Source of the DNA: Vitis vinifera
Lineage: Eukaryota; Streptophyta; Magnoliopsida; Vitales; Vitaceae
DNA length: 64,000 nt
Direction of reading: 5' to 3'
Assembly (NCBI RefSeq): GCF_030704535.1
Contig: NC_081807.1
Coordinates: forward strand, 19,444,001 to 19,508,000
The position numbers were made by a program, and so were the translations under genes. Positions 33,190 to 44,962 of this stretch are shown piece after piece (position 1 is the stretch's first letter; every line of letters starts with the position of its first letter). Under the pieces are notes generated by a model. It was given only the letters and a program-made list of their open reading frames with translations. It had not been told where the DNA came from and did no database searches.

Positions 33190-34380
33190 AGTTCCTATTA
33201 TTCAACTGTGTACTTCCCTATAATAATAAAACTCCTCCTAATGCTTCAACCAATGGCACCAATAATCTAGCTTTGCTATCAATTCAAACACCTGTCAGCA
33301 GACTTTCCAGTCACCAGAGAACACTCGAGGAACATGGATCGCCCTGTCTTAATTAATCTACAAACCAAAGGTAGGAGTACAATATGGACACCAATAAGTT
33401 CCCATATATAGAGGGTTTTTTTAGCCCCCTTCATCTGCAGTTCAAGTTCTTTGCTGAGCTCTTCCTCCATTTTCCTGCCAAAAAACATGAATCGCCCTGT
33501 CTTAACTACAGGTTAAGAACCATCAATGAATTGCCCAAACGTAAGGATAAACAAGAAACCACAAGAAAAAGGGCCCATCAAGAAATTCAAGAGGGTCAAA
33601 TGTTCATAGAGCTTGGTAAACATATGAACAACAATAGTGAAAATAATAATAACAAAATGGCATCATATCCATATATTCTCATTGTTATCTTGTTATCATA
33701 CACAATAAAAATAGGGTCATACTTGTTCATCTGCTTGTGAGTCTTCTTTTTATTTGTGGCACCTCCAGTGTGCTCAAGTTCTAATGACCACAGCCTATTT
33801 TTGTAAGCTGGCATCTTCTTGACCATGTTTACAGCCTGCAACGAGCAAAATTTATCAAAAAAAAAAAGGAATATCTAGAACTTCCTACAACCTTTCTATA
33901 TAAAAAACTACCAGTATGAAATAAAATTATTAACAGCAACCCTACTGATTATATGCATATTCCATCCTGCAGCTTAGTTCCAGCAGGACAGTACACTTCC
34001 AGTACACAGTAATAGCTATTGTTTGGATCTCAAGATATGGGAGTGAAATTCATGTGGCTTCAATTTTTCAAGAGTCATTTAGCATGTTAATATTGAGCCT
34101 TTTCAATAATAATGTTTTCTGAAGAAGCACTTAATACATATATAATTCTTCTAAAAACACTTCTATTAAAAGCGCTTTAAATAAAAATACTATCCAACAT
34201 ACTCTAAGAGCTTGTTCGACAGTAATTCTAGAAAGTGTTTATAACATTTCAAATACTTAAAAGTAATATTTTTTATAAATATTTTCAATTATTAAAAATG
34301 TTAGAAATGCTTCCTAAAACCAGTATCAGACATTTTCTAACTCAAGTGACAAGATTTTTCATAAAGGAACATAATAATAT
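33190..34380. other. Spacer between the PPR copies
   Basis: Holds a short direct echo of ATCGCCCTGTCTTAA (near 33340 and 33490) and a MITE copy at its end. On the minus strand at 33843-33740 there is an exon-like frame (AVNMVKKMPAYKNRLWSLEL...) preceded by a pyrimidine tract and AG. I do not recognise the protein, and the neighbouring exons were not found. Confidence 0.35.
34206..34340. mobile_element. MITE, copy 4 of 4
   Basis: The arms TTCTAGAAAGTGTTTATAA and TTAGAAATGCTTCCTAAAAC match the family's inverted structure, more diverged than copies 1 and 3. Confidence 0.5.
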
Positions 34381-34939
34381 CTATGAGTGAGACCTGTATT
34401 CTAACTTCTAATTAAACAATAAGTGATTTATCAACATATACCTTATGATGGTTGGATGATAACATCCAAAGTCATTGGTCTTTATCTGTCTCCAAATACT
34501 GTATGAATATATTCCAAGAAAAATATTTAACATTCTTTTGGCTTGCTTTCGAAAACAGAAAAGCAAATGAAGTCACTATTAGACTGACACCTTCGTCTAC
34601 CACCAAAATTCTTCCAAATCAATCATTAAGGTCTTGCCTATTAAACCCCCAAAAAGGTCAATGTCATTGCCTTCAAAAAGGTCTAAATCCTTCTAGAAGC
34701 CCAACCACTTGATTGTAAGGAATTTCCCCTCGAGTCCCCAAATAGTGAAGAGACCCTTAACACGGGAGTTAAGACATTAAATGGATCAATTCCCATATGA
34801 ACTCCTGGTGCAACATGACTCACAAACTTATAATTGGTTCTAGAAACAACCAGGTCCTTAATCCTGATCACCACAATGGATATTAACTGACCAGAAAACC
34901 TTTCCAAACTTCCCTAAAAATGGCTTCTTTCTCTGTCAA

Positions 34940-36035
34940 TCAGAAAAAGCTCAGTCCTGGAACTTTGGAGGCATTCCTCTCATCCATCAATTTTCTCACC
35001 CTCTCAACATCCCAAAACCTTCCAACACCAGCAAATATGTTGGACAAAAGGACATAATCCATTTAATCTCCTTTCTGCATTCTTTCAAAATTTTCTAGGG
35101 CTTCTTTTGCCATTCCGTGCATTGCAAATGCGGAGATTACTGATGTCCATGAGACCCCAAGTTTCTGCTCTTGGCACCTATTTCTCCAAAGACCGTTGAT
35201 GCACTCTCTATGCACCCACACTTTTCATAAGTATCTATAGAAGGGAAGTTCTAATTCTGATATCAGATGCATTTAATCCACTTTTCTCTCCATACGTGTG
35301 GACCAATTGGCAAATCTCAAGAGCCCCAAGATTTGAAATGGCTGGGAAAATGGCTAAAAGTGTTTTTTCAGTAGGTTTGATACCCTCATCTAAAAACATA
35401 GTGAGAAACAAAGCTAGAGCTTGCTTGGGTTGCTTCATCCAAGTGTTTCCGTCAATAATAGTAGTCCATGAAACAACTATTGGCATTGCCATCTCATCAA
35501 GGAGAGAACAAGCAAGATGAAGCTCACCCCATTTGGCTAGACCAGTAATCAAGACATTCCAAGTAACATAGTTTCTTACCGGCATTTCATCGAACACTTG
35601 CTTGGCTTCAAGAAAAGCCCCACTGGCTGCATACACGTTTAGCATAACAGTGTGTACATAGACATGAAATTCAAATCCAAGCTTAAAAGTAAGAGCATGG
35701 AGTTGAAGTCCTCCCTCGCGGTGCTGTAGATTAGCGCATGCCTTGAGAAGGAAAGAAAAGGTGAAACTGTCGAAGGAGAGTGGAGGAGAGACATGATGGA
35801 GGCGGAGGTGCCTGAAGAGCAAGAAAGCTTCTTGGGGGAAGATGACAAGAGAATAGTGTCGAAGCAAAACGTTCCAAGATGTAACATCCATACAGTGGGA
35901 ATGTGCACCAGTGGTGATCAAGTGAGAGTGGAGTTGTTGCATTGCACTGCGTCTGATTTGGTGTTGAAGAAGAAGAGAGAGCAAGTTCCTTTGTTGGAGA
36001 TGGGCAGCCTGCTTCATTGTGAGATTGAGTGTCAT
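34940..36035 (-). pseudogene. Second PPR gene copy, truncated by an indel and an internal deletion
   Basis: The frame opens with the same N terminus as the first copy and stays open for 266 codons, through four or so PPR repeats, keeping the bases missing in the other copy near 32922. A 2-bp insertion (CTATAGAT where the other has CTAGAT) creates a stop at 35235. The remnant continues through the next repeat in other frames with a further 1-bp insertion near 35150. It then jumps, by loss of a few hundred base pairs, to the end of the E motif (DYVLLSNIFAGVGRFWDVE...; stop at 34942-34940). The two copies carry different lesions, so they died independently. Confidence 0.85.
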
Positions 36036-36075
36036 TGTGGCCAGCGGGCAATCCGTTTCCTGTAAGGTTGCTACT

Positions 36076-37430
36076 CACTCATTTATATATACTAGTAGGT
36101 GGAGATATGCAATTGACGCATGTGGATGATACTGTTATCATACATAAAAATGGCTCACCTCTAAGTCATAAATTTATTATATAAAAATTAAAATTAATAT
36201 ATGCATTCATTTATCATATTTATGTAAATTTTTATTTAATTATTGTTTCAATAAAATTATTTAAATCAAAATTTGTTATGATGACTTAAATATCAAATCA
36301 TTGAATGTTTAAAAATAATTTTAAATTACTCATTTTTAATGATTAGTAATGAATGGTATTATATTTTTAAAATTAGTATCATTGAATAAATTTTTTTAAT
36401 ACAAATATTAAAATTTCGTTTTATTCACTAAAAAGTAATTATTTTTGCATAATAACATGTGATACTGGTAAAATTGACCAGAAAAAATAATGCTTTAAAA
36501 GATAATTAGTAATAATGATAAGATTTTTTAGATATAAAAATTTTACAATATATGTAATAGAAAATTTATAAATTATTCTAAAGTTTGTATTATAGTTCAT
36601 AACGCTACAAAATAATTGAAAATATCTAAAATTTATCTTAGAAGATGGTGTTTTGAGAACAAATAATGTGTGTACGGAATTTTAAAAAAATTTGTTTTTT
36701 GTATTGGGCAGTTTCGAATAGGCCCTGATCTCTCTACTCAAAACATCAACTCTTAAGCAAGGAAAACAGAGTAATTCCCCTCAACTACTCAAGGCTGTGT
36801 TTGGTTGGAAAAATGTGAAGATAAATAGGAGAAAAAAAAAAAAAAAAGCTTGGGGAAGGTGGGTTGGGCGTATCAGTCACTGCTACTCCCTCTACTGGTT
36901 TGATTGATTCATTTATATTTTGGTATGTATGTTGGAACCGTTTTGTATTTTTAATAAAATAAAATAAATATATATATTTTTAATTGTGACCCATTTAAAT
37001 ATTATTTTTCTTAAAATAAATGAAACGTGGGTCACATCTCTTATGGAATAACCACCCATATCTACAAATGTGAGATATTTGATTCGATTGAAAACTACCT
37101 TAAGTCTTTTTTGATGGGAAGAAGAGAAAAAGAAAATATAGGTATCCAATATTAATTCCAAAAATGAGAAAAAGAGTCTCTGATTTATAAAAATAAGTTT
37201 GTGAGTTCCATCGGTGCATGGATATAAAGTTTTGTAAATACTACCAACTAATCACTATTTTGTGTGAATCTGATTGCCATGACTAACGATACGGTATTGA
37301 ATTTTCATCTTATTACTTGTAACAGTTAGAGATTTTTTGTCGTACAATGTAATCCCCGAAAATAGATTCACGTCCACTCTAAAACGGGCATTTTGGTTAA
37401 TCGTCTTGATGTGGAATGGTACACAAACTG
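36076..37430. other. AT-rich intergenic DNA
   Basis: Highly A/T-rich; near 36790 there is one TGTTTGGTTGG motif like the ends of grape-type MITEs, but no matching partner was found. No gene is recognised. Confidence 0.4.
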
Positions 37431-37600
37431 AAAATTGCTTCTCAGATGGGAAGGAAATTGGACTAGAGGAGTTGAAGAATGAAGTTAATCAACATAGTAA
37501 CCTCGTGACACCCTTGGGTTGCTGCAGCCATCTTAGAGGGAAATGAATTACTTAATGCTCATTTATGAGTTTGAAATTTAGATGCCATTAAATTAAGAGG
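37430..37600 (+). pseudogene. Relic of a CRK kinase exon
   Basis: The frame reads SDGKEIGLEELKNEVNQHSNLVTPLGCC, a decayed copy of the exon that in the next gene reads [18 protein letters not shown]...[24 protein letters not shown]. The catalytic Lys segment is deleted and a stop follows. It sits where the extracellular exon of the next CRK gene should be. Confidence 0.7.
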
Positions 37601-37639
37601 GATAAAATCAGAATAAGTCTCTGTCCTTGCCTGGAGGAT

Positions 37640-40256
37640 AGGTGCGAGAGTTTTTGTACCTACCTGTGACATAAGGTATGAGGAGTACCCTATTGTAAAC
37701 TTTACTGAAGCACCAGTTCCCTCACTCGATCCCAATGGTGAGCATATATTTATGGCTACTTAGTTTAGCAATTGCTTATAGGGAATAATATTTTGTAGGT
37801 AGATAATTAACAGATGCAAATTTGATCTCTATAAAATTTGCTTTTTCTTGTTGCTTAACCTTATGCTTCTTTTGGAGCATAGAGAGTAGGAAAGAGAGAA
37901 ACTAAAGAGGAAGAAAAGGTCATGAAAGATCAACAACACTAGTTTAAACTCAACAAGTATTTCTTACATAGATACTTTTATAAATTTGTTTCTCTTTTTT
38001 ATTTATTTAAAATACTTAAAATTTTTAAAAAGTTTTATGATGTTAGATTTTTTATTTTCATATTTTTCATCGTGAATCAAATAAGAAATTTTGGATTCCT
38101 TGCAGTTTTTCATTTAAAAGAAAATGATCATGATTAATTCTTTTGCTTTGACAAAGGTGGGAAAGGAAGGAAAACAAAATGGGTGGCGATAGGCACAAGC
38201 ATATCAACAATTCTATTAGTGGTGGTGGTGTTCAGCTCTTGTGTTTACTATGTGCGGAGAAGCAAGGAAGGAGATGAAGGGAGATACTGGATTTTGCTTA
38301 ACGAACCAACAGTTCTATCTCCCTTTCTCCTTCCATTCTCATTTTTTAAAATAATTTGTTGTTCTATGTCTTGTAGAGGAGAAAGAAAGCAAGGGAGAGG
38401 TTGTTTTACTCGACTTTGATGGAGGAAGATTCAATTATGATTACCCAAGTGAAAATTTACACGGAGATACCCTAGCGAAATCCAAGGACCTCCCTTTGAT
38501 TGGGTTAGAGCTCATACATAAAGCTACACAACATTTTTCAGAAGAAAATAAGCTTGGACAAGGTGGGTTAGGCCCAGTATACAGGGTAATTAAGCTTGTT
38601 GTTGGACATTTAATCTTTAAAGCAGCCAATAGCTATTGCCTCTCATCATACATAGGTATGAAGTATGAAAAAGAAATAGTATTATGAGAGGATTAGTAAT
38701 TGATGAACTATTAATTTCAAATAGGCATTTTGCTTTTCTTATTATGAAATGTTGATTCCAGGGGACGTTAGCAGATGGAAGGGAAATTGCTGTTAAAAGG
38801 CTCTCCAGAACTTCTGGTCAAGGACTTGAGGAATTCAAGAATGAAGTTACCTTAATTGCCAGGTTACAACATAGAAACCTTGTGAGACTCTTGGGCTGCT
38901 GCTTAGAGGGAAATGAATCCCTGCTCATTTATGAATACATGCCTAACAAAAGCCTAGATGTCTTCCTCTTTGGTATGGCCCAATTAATTTTTCAAGTGCA
39001 TTGTTGGTTTATATATATGTACATGTCGTGAAGAGAGTTTAATTATGAAAATATGATGGTAATCTTGAATTTAGTTTGTTTACTTCATTGTCAGATTCAA
39101 CTACAAGTGCTCAGTTGGATTGGAAAACCCGTCTTAACATCATCAATGGAATTGCTCGGGGCATTTCATATTTGCATGAGGATTCTCGCCTTAGGATCAT
39201 CCATAGGGACCTAAAGCCTAGCAATGTGTTATTGGACTCTGACATGAACCCGAAAATCTCCGACTTTGGAATGGCGAGGATCTTTGCAGGAAGTGAGAAT
39301 GGAACTAACACAGCTAGAATAGTGGGATCATAGTAAGTACACTCTTTTAATTTTCAAAATTGTGTTCTATATATATTGCATGTTGTATTCCAACTTTTAT
39401 TGAACTTGTATTTCCTCTTTATCCTTGACAGTGGATACATGGCTCCAGAGTATGCCATGGAAGGGTTATACTCCATTAAGTCTGATGTTTACAGTTTTGG
39501 AGTTGTCTTGCTTGAGATCATAACTGGGAGAAAGAATGCTGGTTTCCATCTCTCTGGAATGGGTCCAAGCCTCCTATCGCATGTAAGTTTATTTAGAGTA
39601 GTTGCAATGTAATCTCCAAATGAAAAAATGTGATAACATGTTAGTATCATTTGATCTAGAGTTTCTTTAAAATTAACCTCCTGAACTCATTTGATTGCAC
39701 TGGAATTGACTACAAACTGAGTTGAATAATTAGACAAAATATATAAATAAAAAGAAAAAAGAAATTTCATGCCTATCTACCCTTCTTTCTTCTATCATCA
39801 CTTTATTATTTTCCTCCCAATTTTCAATACGTCATCCATTTTATTTTTCCATGATTTGTTTCTTTGACCTTTTCCTACCATACAAACACTCGTGATGAGC
39901 GAGACCTCCAGTGTAAGTATTGCTTAGCCTAACCCCGCTAAATGATGATGCAGGCATGGCAGTCGTGGAATGAAGGGAAAGGGTTGGAGTTGATGGATCC
40001 ATTATTGGGTGATTCATGTTGCCCAGATGAGTTTCTGAGATGCTACCATATTGGGTTATTGTGTGTTCAAGAAGATGCATCTGACAGGCCAACCATGTCA
40101 TCTGTCATTGTAATGTTAAAAAGTGAAAGTGTAAGCCTTCGACAGCCTGAAAGACCTGCCTTCTCTGTGGGGAGATCCACCAATCAACATGAAACAGCAA
40201 GTGGTAGCAGTTCTTCTGTCAATGGTTTAACAGCTTCTATTGCTTTGCCTCGATGA
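37640..40256 (+). pseudogene. 5'-truncated cysteine-rich receptor-like kinase (CRK copy 1) with an intact kinase domain
   Basis: Exons that can be traced: the end of the DUF26 exon (to 37737, GARVFVPTCDIRYEEYPI); a transmembrane exon (38157-38279, ISTILLVVVVFSSCVYYV); and kinase exons 38377-38585, 38762-38972, 39095-39332, 39432-39582 and 39954-40256. The kinase keeps GQGGLGPVY, the Lys in IAVKRLS, the Glu of [21 protein letters not shown] and MAPEYAMEG, so it looks catalytically competent. The signal peptide and most of both DUF26 domains are absent. The expected donor after the transmembrane exon reads GG instead of GT at 38280-38281, although the phases fit. CRKs are plasma-membrane kinases in oxidative-stress and pathogen responses. 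A truncated membrane kinase could be made only if an alternative start and splice are used, so I call it a pseudogene with moderate confidence. Confidence 0.75.
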
Positions 40257-40259
40257 TTT

Positions 40260-40819
40260 ATAGACTTTTCCACTGGTTAGATGCTCTTACCAGCTCATGC
40301 GTCAAGCTTTTGAAATAGATACAGAGTATTTATATCTTGGATTTGATTATTGTATTCTTTAACAAAGCATGTAATAATATCCAAATTTCAGCAATATCCC
40401 TGATTTTATTTCCTGTTTCTATTTTGAAATTTTATGTTGCATTCTTATCAGTCGGTCCATGGTGGTACTAGATTAATTCTTCAGAGGGTTCCTAGGATTG
40501 ATCTGATCTGTTGATCAAGTCTTTCATCAAACTCTGTCAAGTTGATCATGGTTAAGCTACCTAGTTTTGGATTCAAAACATTTGGAGGATTTGGTCATGT
40601 ATTCAAAGAATTTTTGAGTATTTACTCAAACAAATTTGGGTAGTGGGTTATAATTATATCATGTTAACATTAAGTAAATGGATCAAACAAATTTAAATAA
40701 GCAAAGGTCCTTTAACCAGAAATACATCTTATAAATAGGTAAACAATCAAGTCCTATCAACTCCACTAATTTCATGCAAGTTGCATCACTAATTATCAAA
40801 AGCTGAAATTTGAGAAGTA
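40260..40819. other. 3' flank of CRK copy 1
   Basis: Likely 3' untranslated region (a poly-A signal-like AATAAT near 40370) and unremarkable AT-rich sequence. Nothing else is recognised. Confidence 0.4.
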
Positions 40820-41935
40820 AGGTGGGCTAACTATAAGGAACAGTACTCTTATTATTTTTCAAACATAAACAGCCCTAGAGCTAGCTATTTTCTTCCCTTA
40901 TGAGATGAAGGTACACTAGAATAGTCTTCTCTTCCAGGATTCCATGTAAAATGCCCTTAATCATGGTCCCTACCTCTTGAAAATCTTCGTCTTATACAGT
41001 ATTTGTCAAAATAGGTGGGCTGACTAGAAGGAACAGTAATCTTATTACTTTTCAAACATAAATAGCCCAAGACATTTTCTTCCCCCATATGAGATGATGG
41101 TACACTAGGAATGGTCTTCTCCTATAGGATTATTCCATGTAAAATGCCCTTAATTATGGTCCCTACCTCTTGAAAATCTTGGTCTTATACAGTATTTGTC
41201 AAAATAGGTGGGCTAACTAGAAAGAACAGTAATCTTATTACTTTTCAAACATAAATAGCCCAAGAGCATTTTCTTCCCCCATATGAGATGATGGTACACT
41301 AGGAATGGTCTTCTCCTATAGGATTATTCCATGTAAAATGCCCTTAATTATGGTCCCTACCTCTTGAAAATCTTCGTCTTATAGAGTATTTGTCAAAATA
41401 GGTGGGCTAACTAGAAAGAACAGTAATCTTATTACTTTTCAAACATAAATAGCCCAAGAGCATTTTCTTCCCCCATATGAGATGATGGTACACTAGGAAT
41501 GGTCTTCCCTTATAGGATTATTCCATGTAAAATGCCCTTAATTATGGTCCTTACCTCTTGAAAATCTTCGTCTTATAGAGTATTTGTCAAAATAGGTGGG
41601 CTAACTAGAAAGAACAGTAATCTTATTACTTTTCAAACATAAATAGCCCAAGAGCATTTTCTTCCCCCATATGAGATGATGGTACACTAGGAATGGTCTT
41701 TTCCTATAGGATTATTCCATGTAAAATGCCCTTTATGGTATAGAGACTAGTTGAAAATCTTCGTCTTATAAAGTATTTTTCAAATTAGGTGGGCTAACTA
41801 CAAGGAACAGTAGTACTCTTATCATTCTTCTCTTGTGAAATGATCGTACACTAGGAATGGTCTTCTCCTATTTGATTCTATGTAAAATGCCCTTAATTAT
41901 GGTACAAATTAAGACTTTTTGAAAATCTAATATAT
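40820..41935. repeat. 193-194 bp minisatellite, six units
   Basis: The landmark AGGTGGGCT(A/G)ACTA recurs at 40820, 41013, 41206, 41400, 41594 and 41787, a period of 193-194 bp. The units starting at 41206, 41400 and 41594 are almost identical, while the outer ones are more diverged and the last is shortened. No reading frame spans the array. It lies between CRK copies 1 and 2. Confidence 0.95.
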
Positions 41936-42412
41936 GCACAATGCACTAACAATATTGTTCACAACTTTGACAATTCTACAATTCCAATTTCCATTTCACA
42001 CATCAACAATGATCAAACTTAACTATGTTTCCATTATTTTGAAAACTTAACTATATATATATATATCATGAACAACACTAATTTCAGTTCCAGTAAGAGT
42101 CTTGAAATGTTGGTCACACTTCATGCTGACATGAAATGGTGCTTGATCTCATTTAATGAAGAAAATTTATTAATTATTCAAGTTGATCAACATGGTTTAG
42201 TAGCTGGTCATATTGTAACATGTTAGCCAGTCATGCATGACAGATGGATGTTGTAAAATGCTGTTAAATTTCTGTCATAGTTTCTATATGCAGTATGAGT
42301 TTTACCATTTTTTTGTAGGTACTGCAGCTGAATCCTATCTCATATTAATTCCTCCACAAGATAAGAAAAGACAGCACATCTGATCAGAATTTGGTTTGAC
42401 TTCATGATTATC
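41936..42412. other. Spacer before CRK copy 2
   Basis: AT-rich with a short (AT)n run near 42050-42066. No gene features are recognised. Confidence 0.4.
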
Positions 42413-43674
42413 AGATTCAACAGAGGTGTGCGACTAGATTGGAAGGGCATTTCATATTTGCATGAGAATTCTCGCCTTAGGATCATCCACAGGGACTTAA
42501 AGCCTAGCAATGTTTTATTGGATGGTGACATGCAAGGATCTTTGCATGAAGTGAGAATGGAACTAACACTGCTAAAATAGTGGGATCATAGCAAGTACAT
42601 TCTTTTAATTTTCAAAAATGTGTTCTGTATATAGTGTTGTATTTCAACTTTTATTGAACTTGTATTTGCCCTTTATCCTTGAAAGTGGGTACATGGCTCC
42701 AGAGTATGCTATGGAAGGGTTATACTCCAGTAAGTCTGATGTTTTCAGTTTTGGAGTTCTCTTGCTTGAGATGTTAACTGGGAGAAAGAATTCTGGTTTC
42801 CATCTCTCTGGAATGGGTCTAAGCCTCCTATCATATGTAAGTTTATTTAGGGTAGTTGCATTATAATCTCCAAATGAAATAATGTGATAACATGTTAGTA
42901 TCATGTGATCTGGAGTTCCTTAACAATTCATCTTCTCTCATTTGATTGAACTGGAAATGACTACAAACTGAGTTGAATAATTATACAAAATAAATAAATA
43001 AATAAAAAGAAAAATATTTCCTGCGTATCTACCCTTCTTTCTTCTATCCTCACTTTATTTTGCTCCTAATTTTCAGAACTTCATCCATTTTATGTTTCCA
43101 TGATTTGTTTCTTCAACTTTTTTCTTACCATACAAAATTGGTTTTCAACTCAAAAAAATTGGATTATTTTTTCACTCGAAATGAGCAAGATCTCTATTTG
43201 TAACTATTTCTTACCCTAACCCCACTAAAATATGATGTGTTATTGTTGGATCAAGGGTATAAGGAAGACAACGTAATTGACCTAGCCCAAAAAAAGCAAT
43301 CAAAGAACAGAAAGAGGAAATAAAAACTTATCGGTATTGTCAGCTGAGGCGTGACAATGGTCCATCCTTAAAGTAGACTCACCCTCCTCAAAGAAAAGCT
43401 CAGTGCACTAGGAAACTAGTGGTCTACCTCCATGATTCAACAGCCAATGGAATTGCGCCTTAGGTGCACCGTAGATGAGATTTGTATAGGCTGGTTTTGA
43501 AATAATCCTCCAGATAGGTGCACGCACGCAGCAAACACAGTGAAAAACGTGGCCTATGACATCTCAAACGACTTGTCTTCTATGTGGGGAGATTTGCAAA
43601 TAACCAAGAAATAACAAGTGGTAGTAGTTCTTCTATCAATGGTCTAACAACTTCTACTACGATGCCTCGATGAT
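42413..43674 (+). pseudogene. CRK copy 2: fragment of kinase exons
   Basis: Three traces align in order with copy 1. The catalytic-loop exon (42413-42595) keeps [21 protein letters not shown] but has lost its start and the DFG motif. The [18 protein letters not shown] exon (about 42688-42836) is well kept. The C-terminal tail (about 43570-43674) reads TSGSSSSINGLTTSTTMPR and then stops. A 300-bp foreign stretch (about 43250-43560) replaces the beginning of the last exon. The nucleotide-binding part of the kinase and the extracellular domain are absent. Clearly dead. Confidence 0.85.
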
Positions 43675-43675
43675 G

Positions 43676-44143
43676 GGACTGTTCCGTGAGTTTGATGTCC
43701 TTACCAGCTCATCTATACTTACATCTTGTATTTGATAATGTTATTCTTTTACAAAAACATGTTAACAACATCCAGATTTGGACAAACTGTTTCAGGAATA
43801 TCTCTGATTTCTTTTTCAGTTTCTGTCTTGACAAATGAGATTGAATTTTCTTAGTAATTTCAAATTTCATCCACTATACATTTTCTTGATGTTGTGAAAT
43901 TTGTTTGTTTTCTTATATCTATAATAAGATCAATTTTAAACTCTACCTGATTCTCATTTCTCTTCTTCGTTCTTCTAGATGACCTGACCAAAGGCTTCAA
44001 AGGAAAGAGCTTGAAGATAAAAATTCAAAGTCACTTTATTTGAACAAGTAGATTGCACCATCAACCATAGATGTAGCTTTGGTCTTAACCATTCATTTCG
44101 TTATAGCACAATTCAACAATTCATATTCTTATGTCATATAGGA
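43676..44143. other. Spacer between CRK copy 2 and a Copia LTR
   Basis: AT-rich; nothing recognised. It ends with TAGGA (44139-44143), which may be one half of the target duplication of the adjacent Copia element, the other half being lost. Confidence 0.35.
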
Positions 44144-44962
44144 TGTTATGAAATGATACTCGGAACAATAATTTGAAAATGGAATAATAAAAAAGAAAAA
44201 TAGGGCAATAAATAAAACAATGAATAAAATAATAGGCAAAAATACTTATGTGGTAAAACCTTCTTAATTAAGAGGGAAATCTCCACGGGGCAAGATTGAA
44301 AAATATCCACTATATGAAGAAAAAATTACAACCTCTCTCAATTAAGAAGAGAGAACATGAAAGCTTACAAAAGAATGAAAGCCCTTTTTTAAAATAAAGG
44401 TAGAGACCTCATTTTATAGGATTAGGAAGCTTCCTTTTTTTTTTTTTTGTCTTTTTTCGATGTGGGATGACTCTAACCATAACATTTTCCCACTTGAAGT
44501 CATTCTTCTATGTCTTGCCCTATCATATATTGCTTATGTTACTGCCAAACCATAAGAGGATCTGCATCAATTGAATTTATCAATATTAATCGGTTTTGTT
44601 AAGGCATCTGCTAGATTGACCTTCGTGTCAATCTTTTGCATATTCACGATTCCTTCTTCCACCACTTCTTGGATAAAGTGATATTGAACTCCTATGTGCT
44701 TAGTCTTGGAATGAAAGATGGGATTCCTTGCAATATGTAAGGCACTTTGACTGTTACAAAACAGTGAAATCTTTTCTTGTTTGTGCCGAAGCTCCTTCAA
44801 TAACCTTTTAATCCAAATAGCTTCTTTGCAAGCCTATGTAGTTGCTATGTACTCCACTTTTGTCGTAGATAGAGCTACAATAGTTTGAAGTTTTGAAACC
44901 CAACTCACAACTCCTCCTATAAGTGAACACATAGTCTGTAATAGATTTTCTCTTATCAAGAT

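Larger units (their letters stand above)
31310..36075. repeat. Tandem duplication of a PPR gene with its 3' flank
   Basis: Unit 1 (about 31310-33190) and unit 2 (about 34380-36075) align in the same orientation over the PPR coding region. They also align over about 450 bp of downstream flank, with landmarks TTCTAACTT, GGATGATAACAT and CTTTTGGCT. Unit 2 has lost a few hundred base pairs of coding sequence between about 35060 and 35090. Confidence 0.8.

Noticed and set aside
40820..41935. CRISPR-like array
   Set aside because: Units of 193 bp are repeated over their whole length without spacers, and the genome is eukaryotic; it is a minisatellite.
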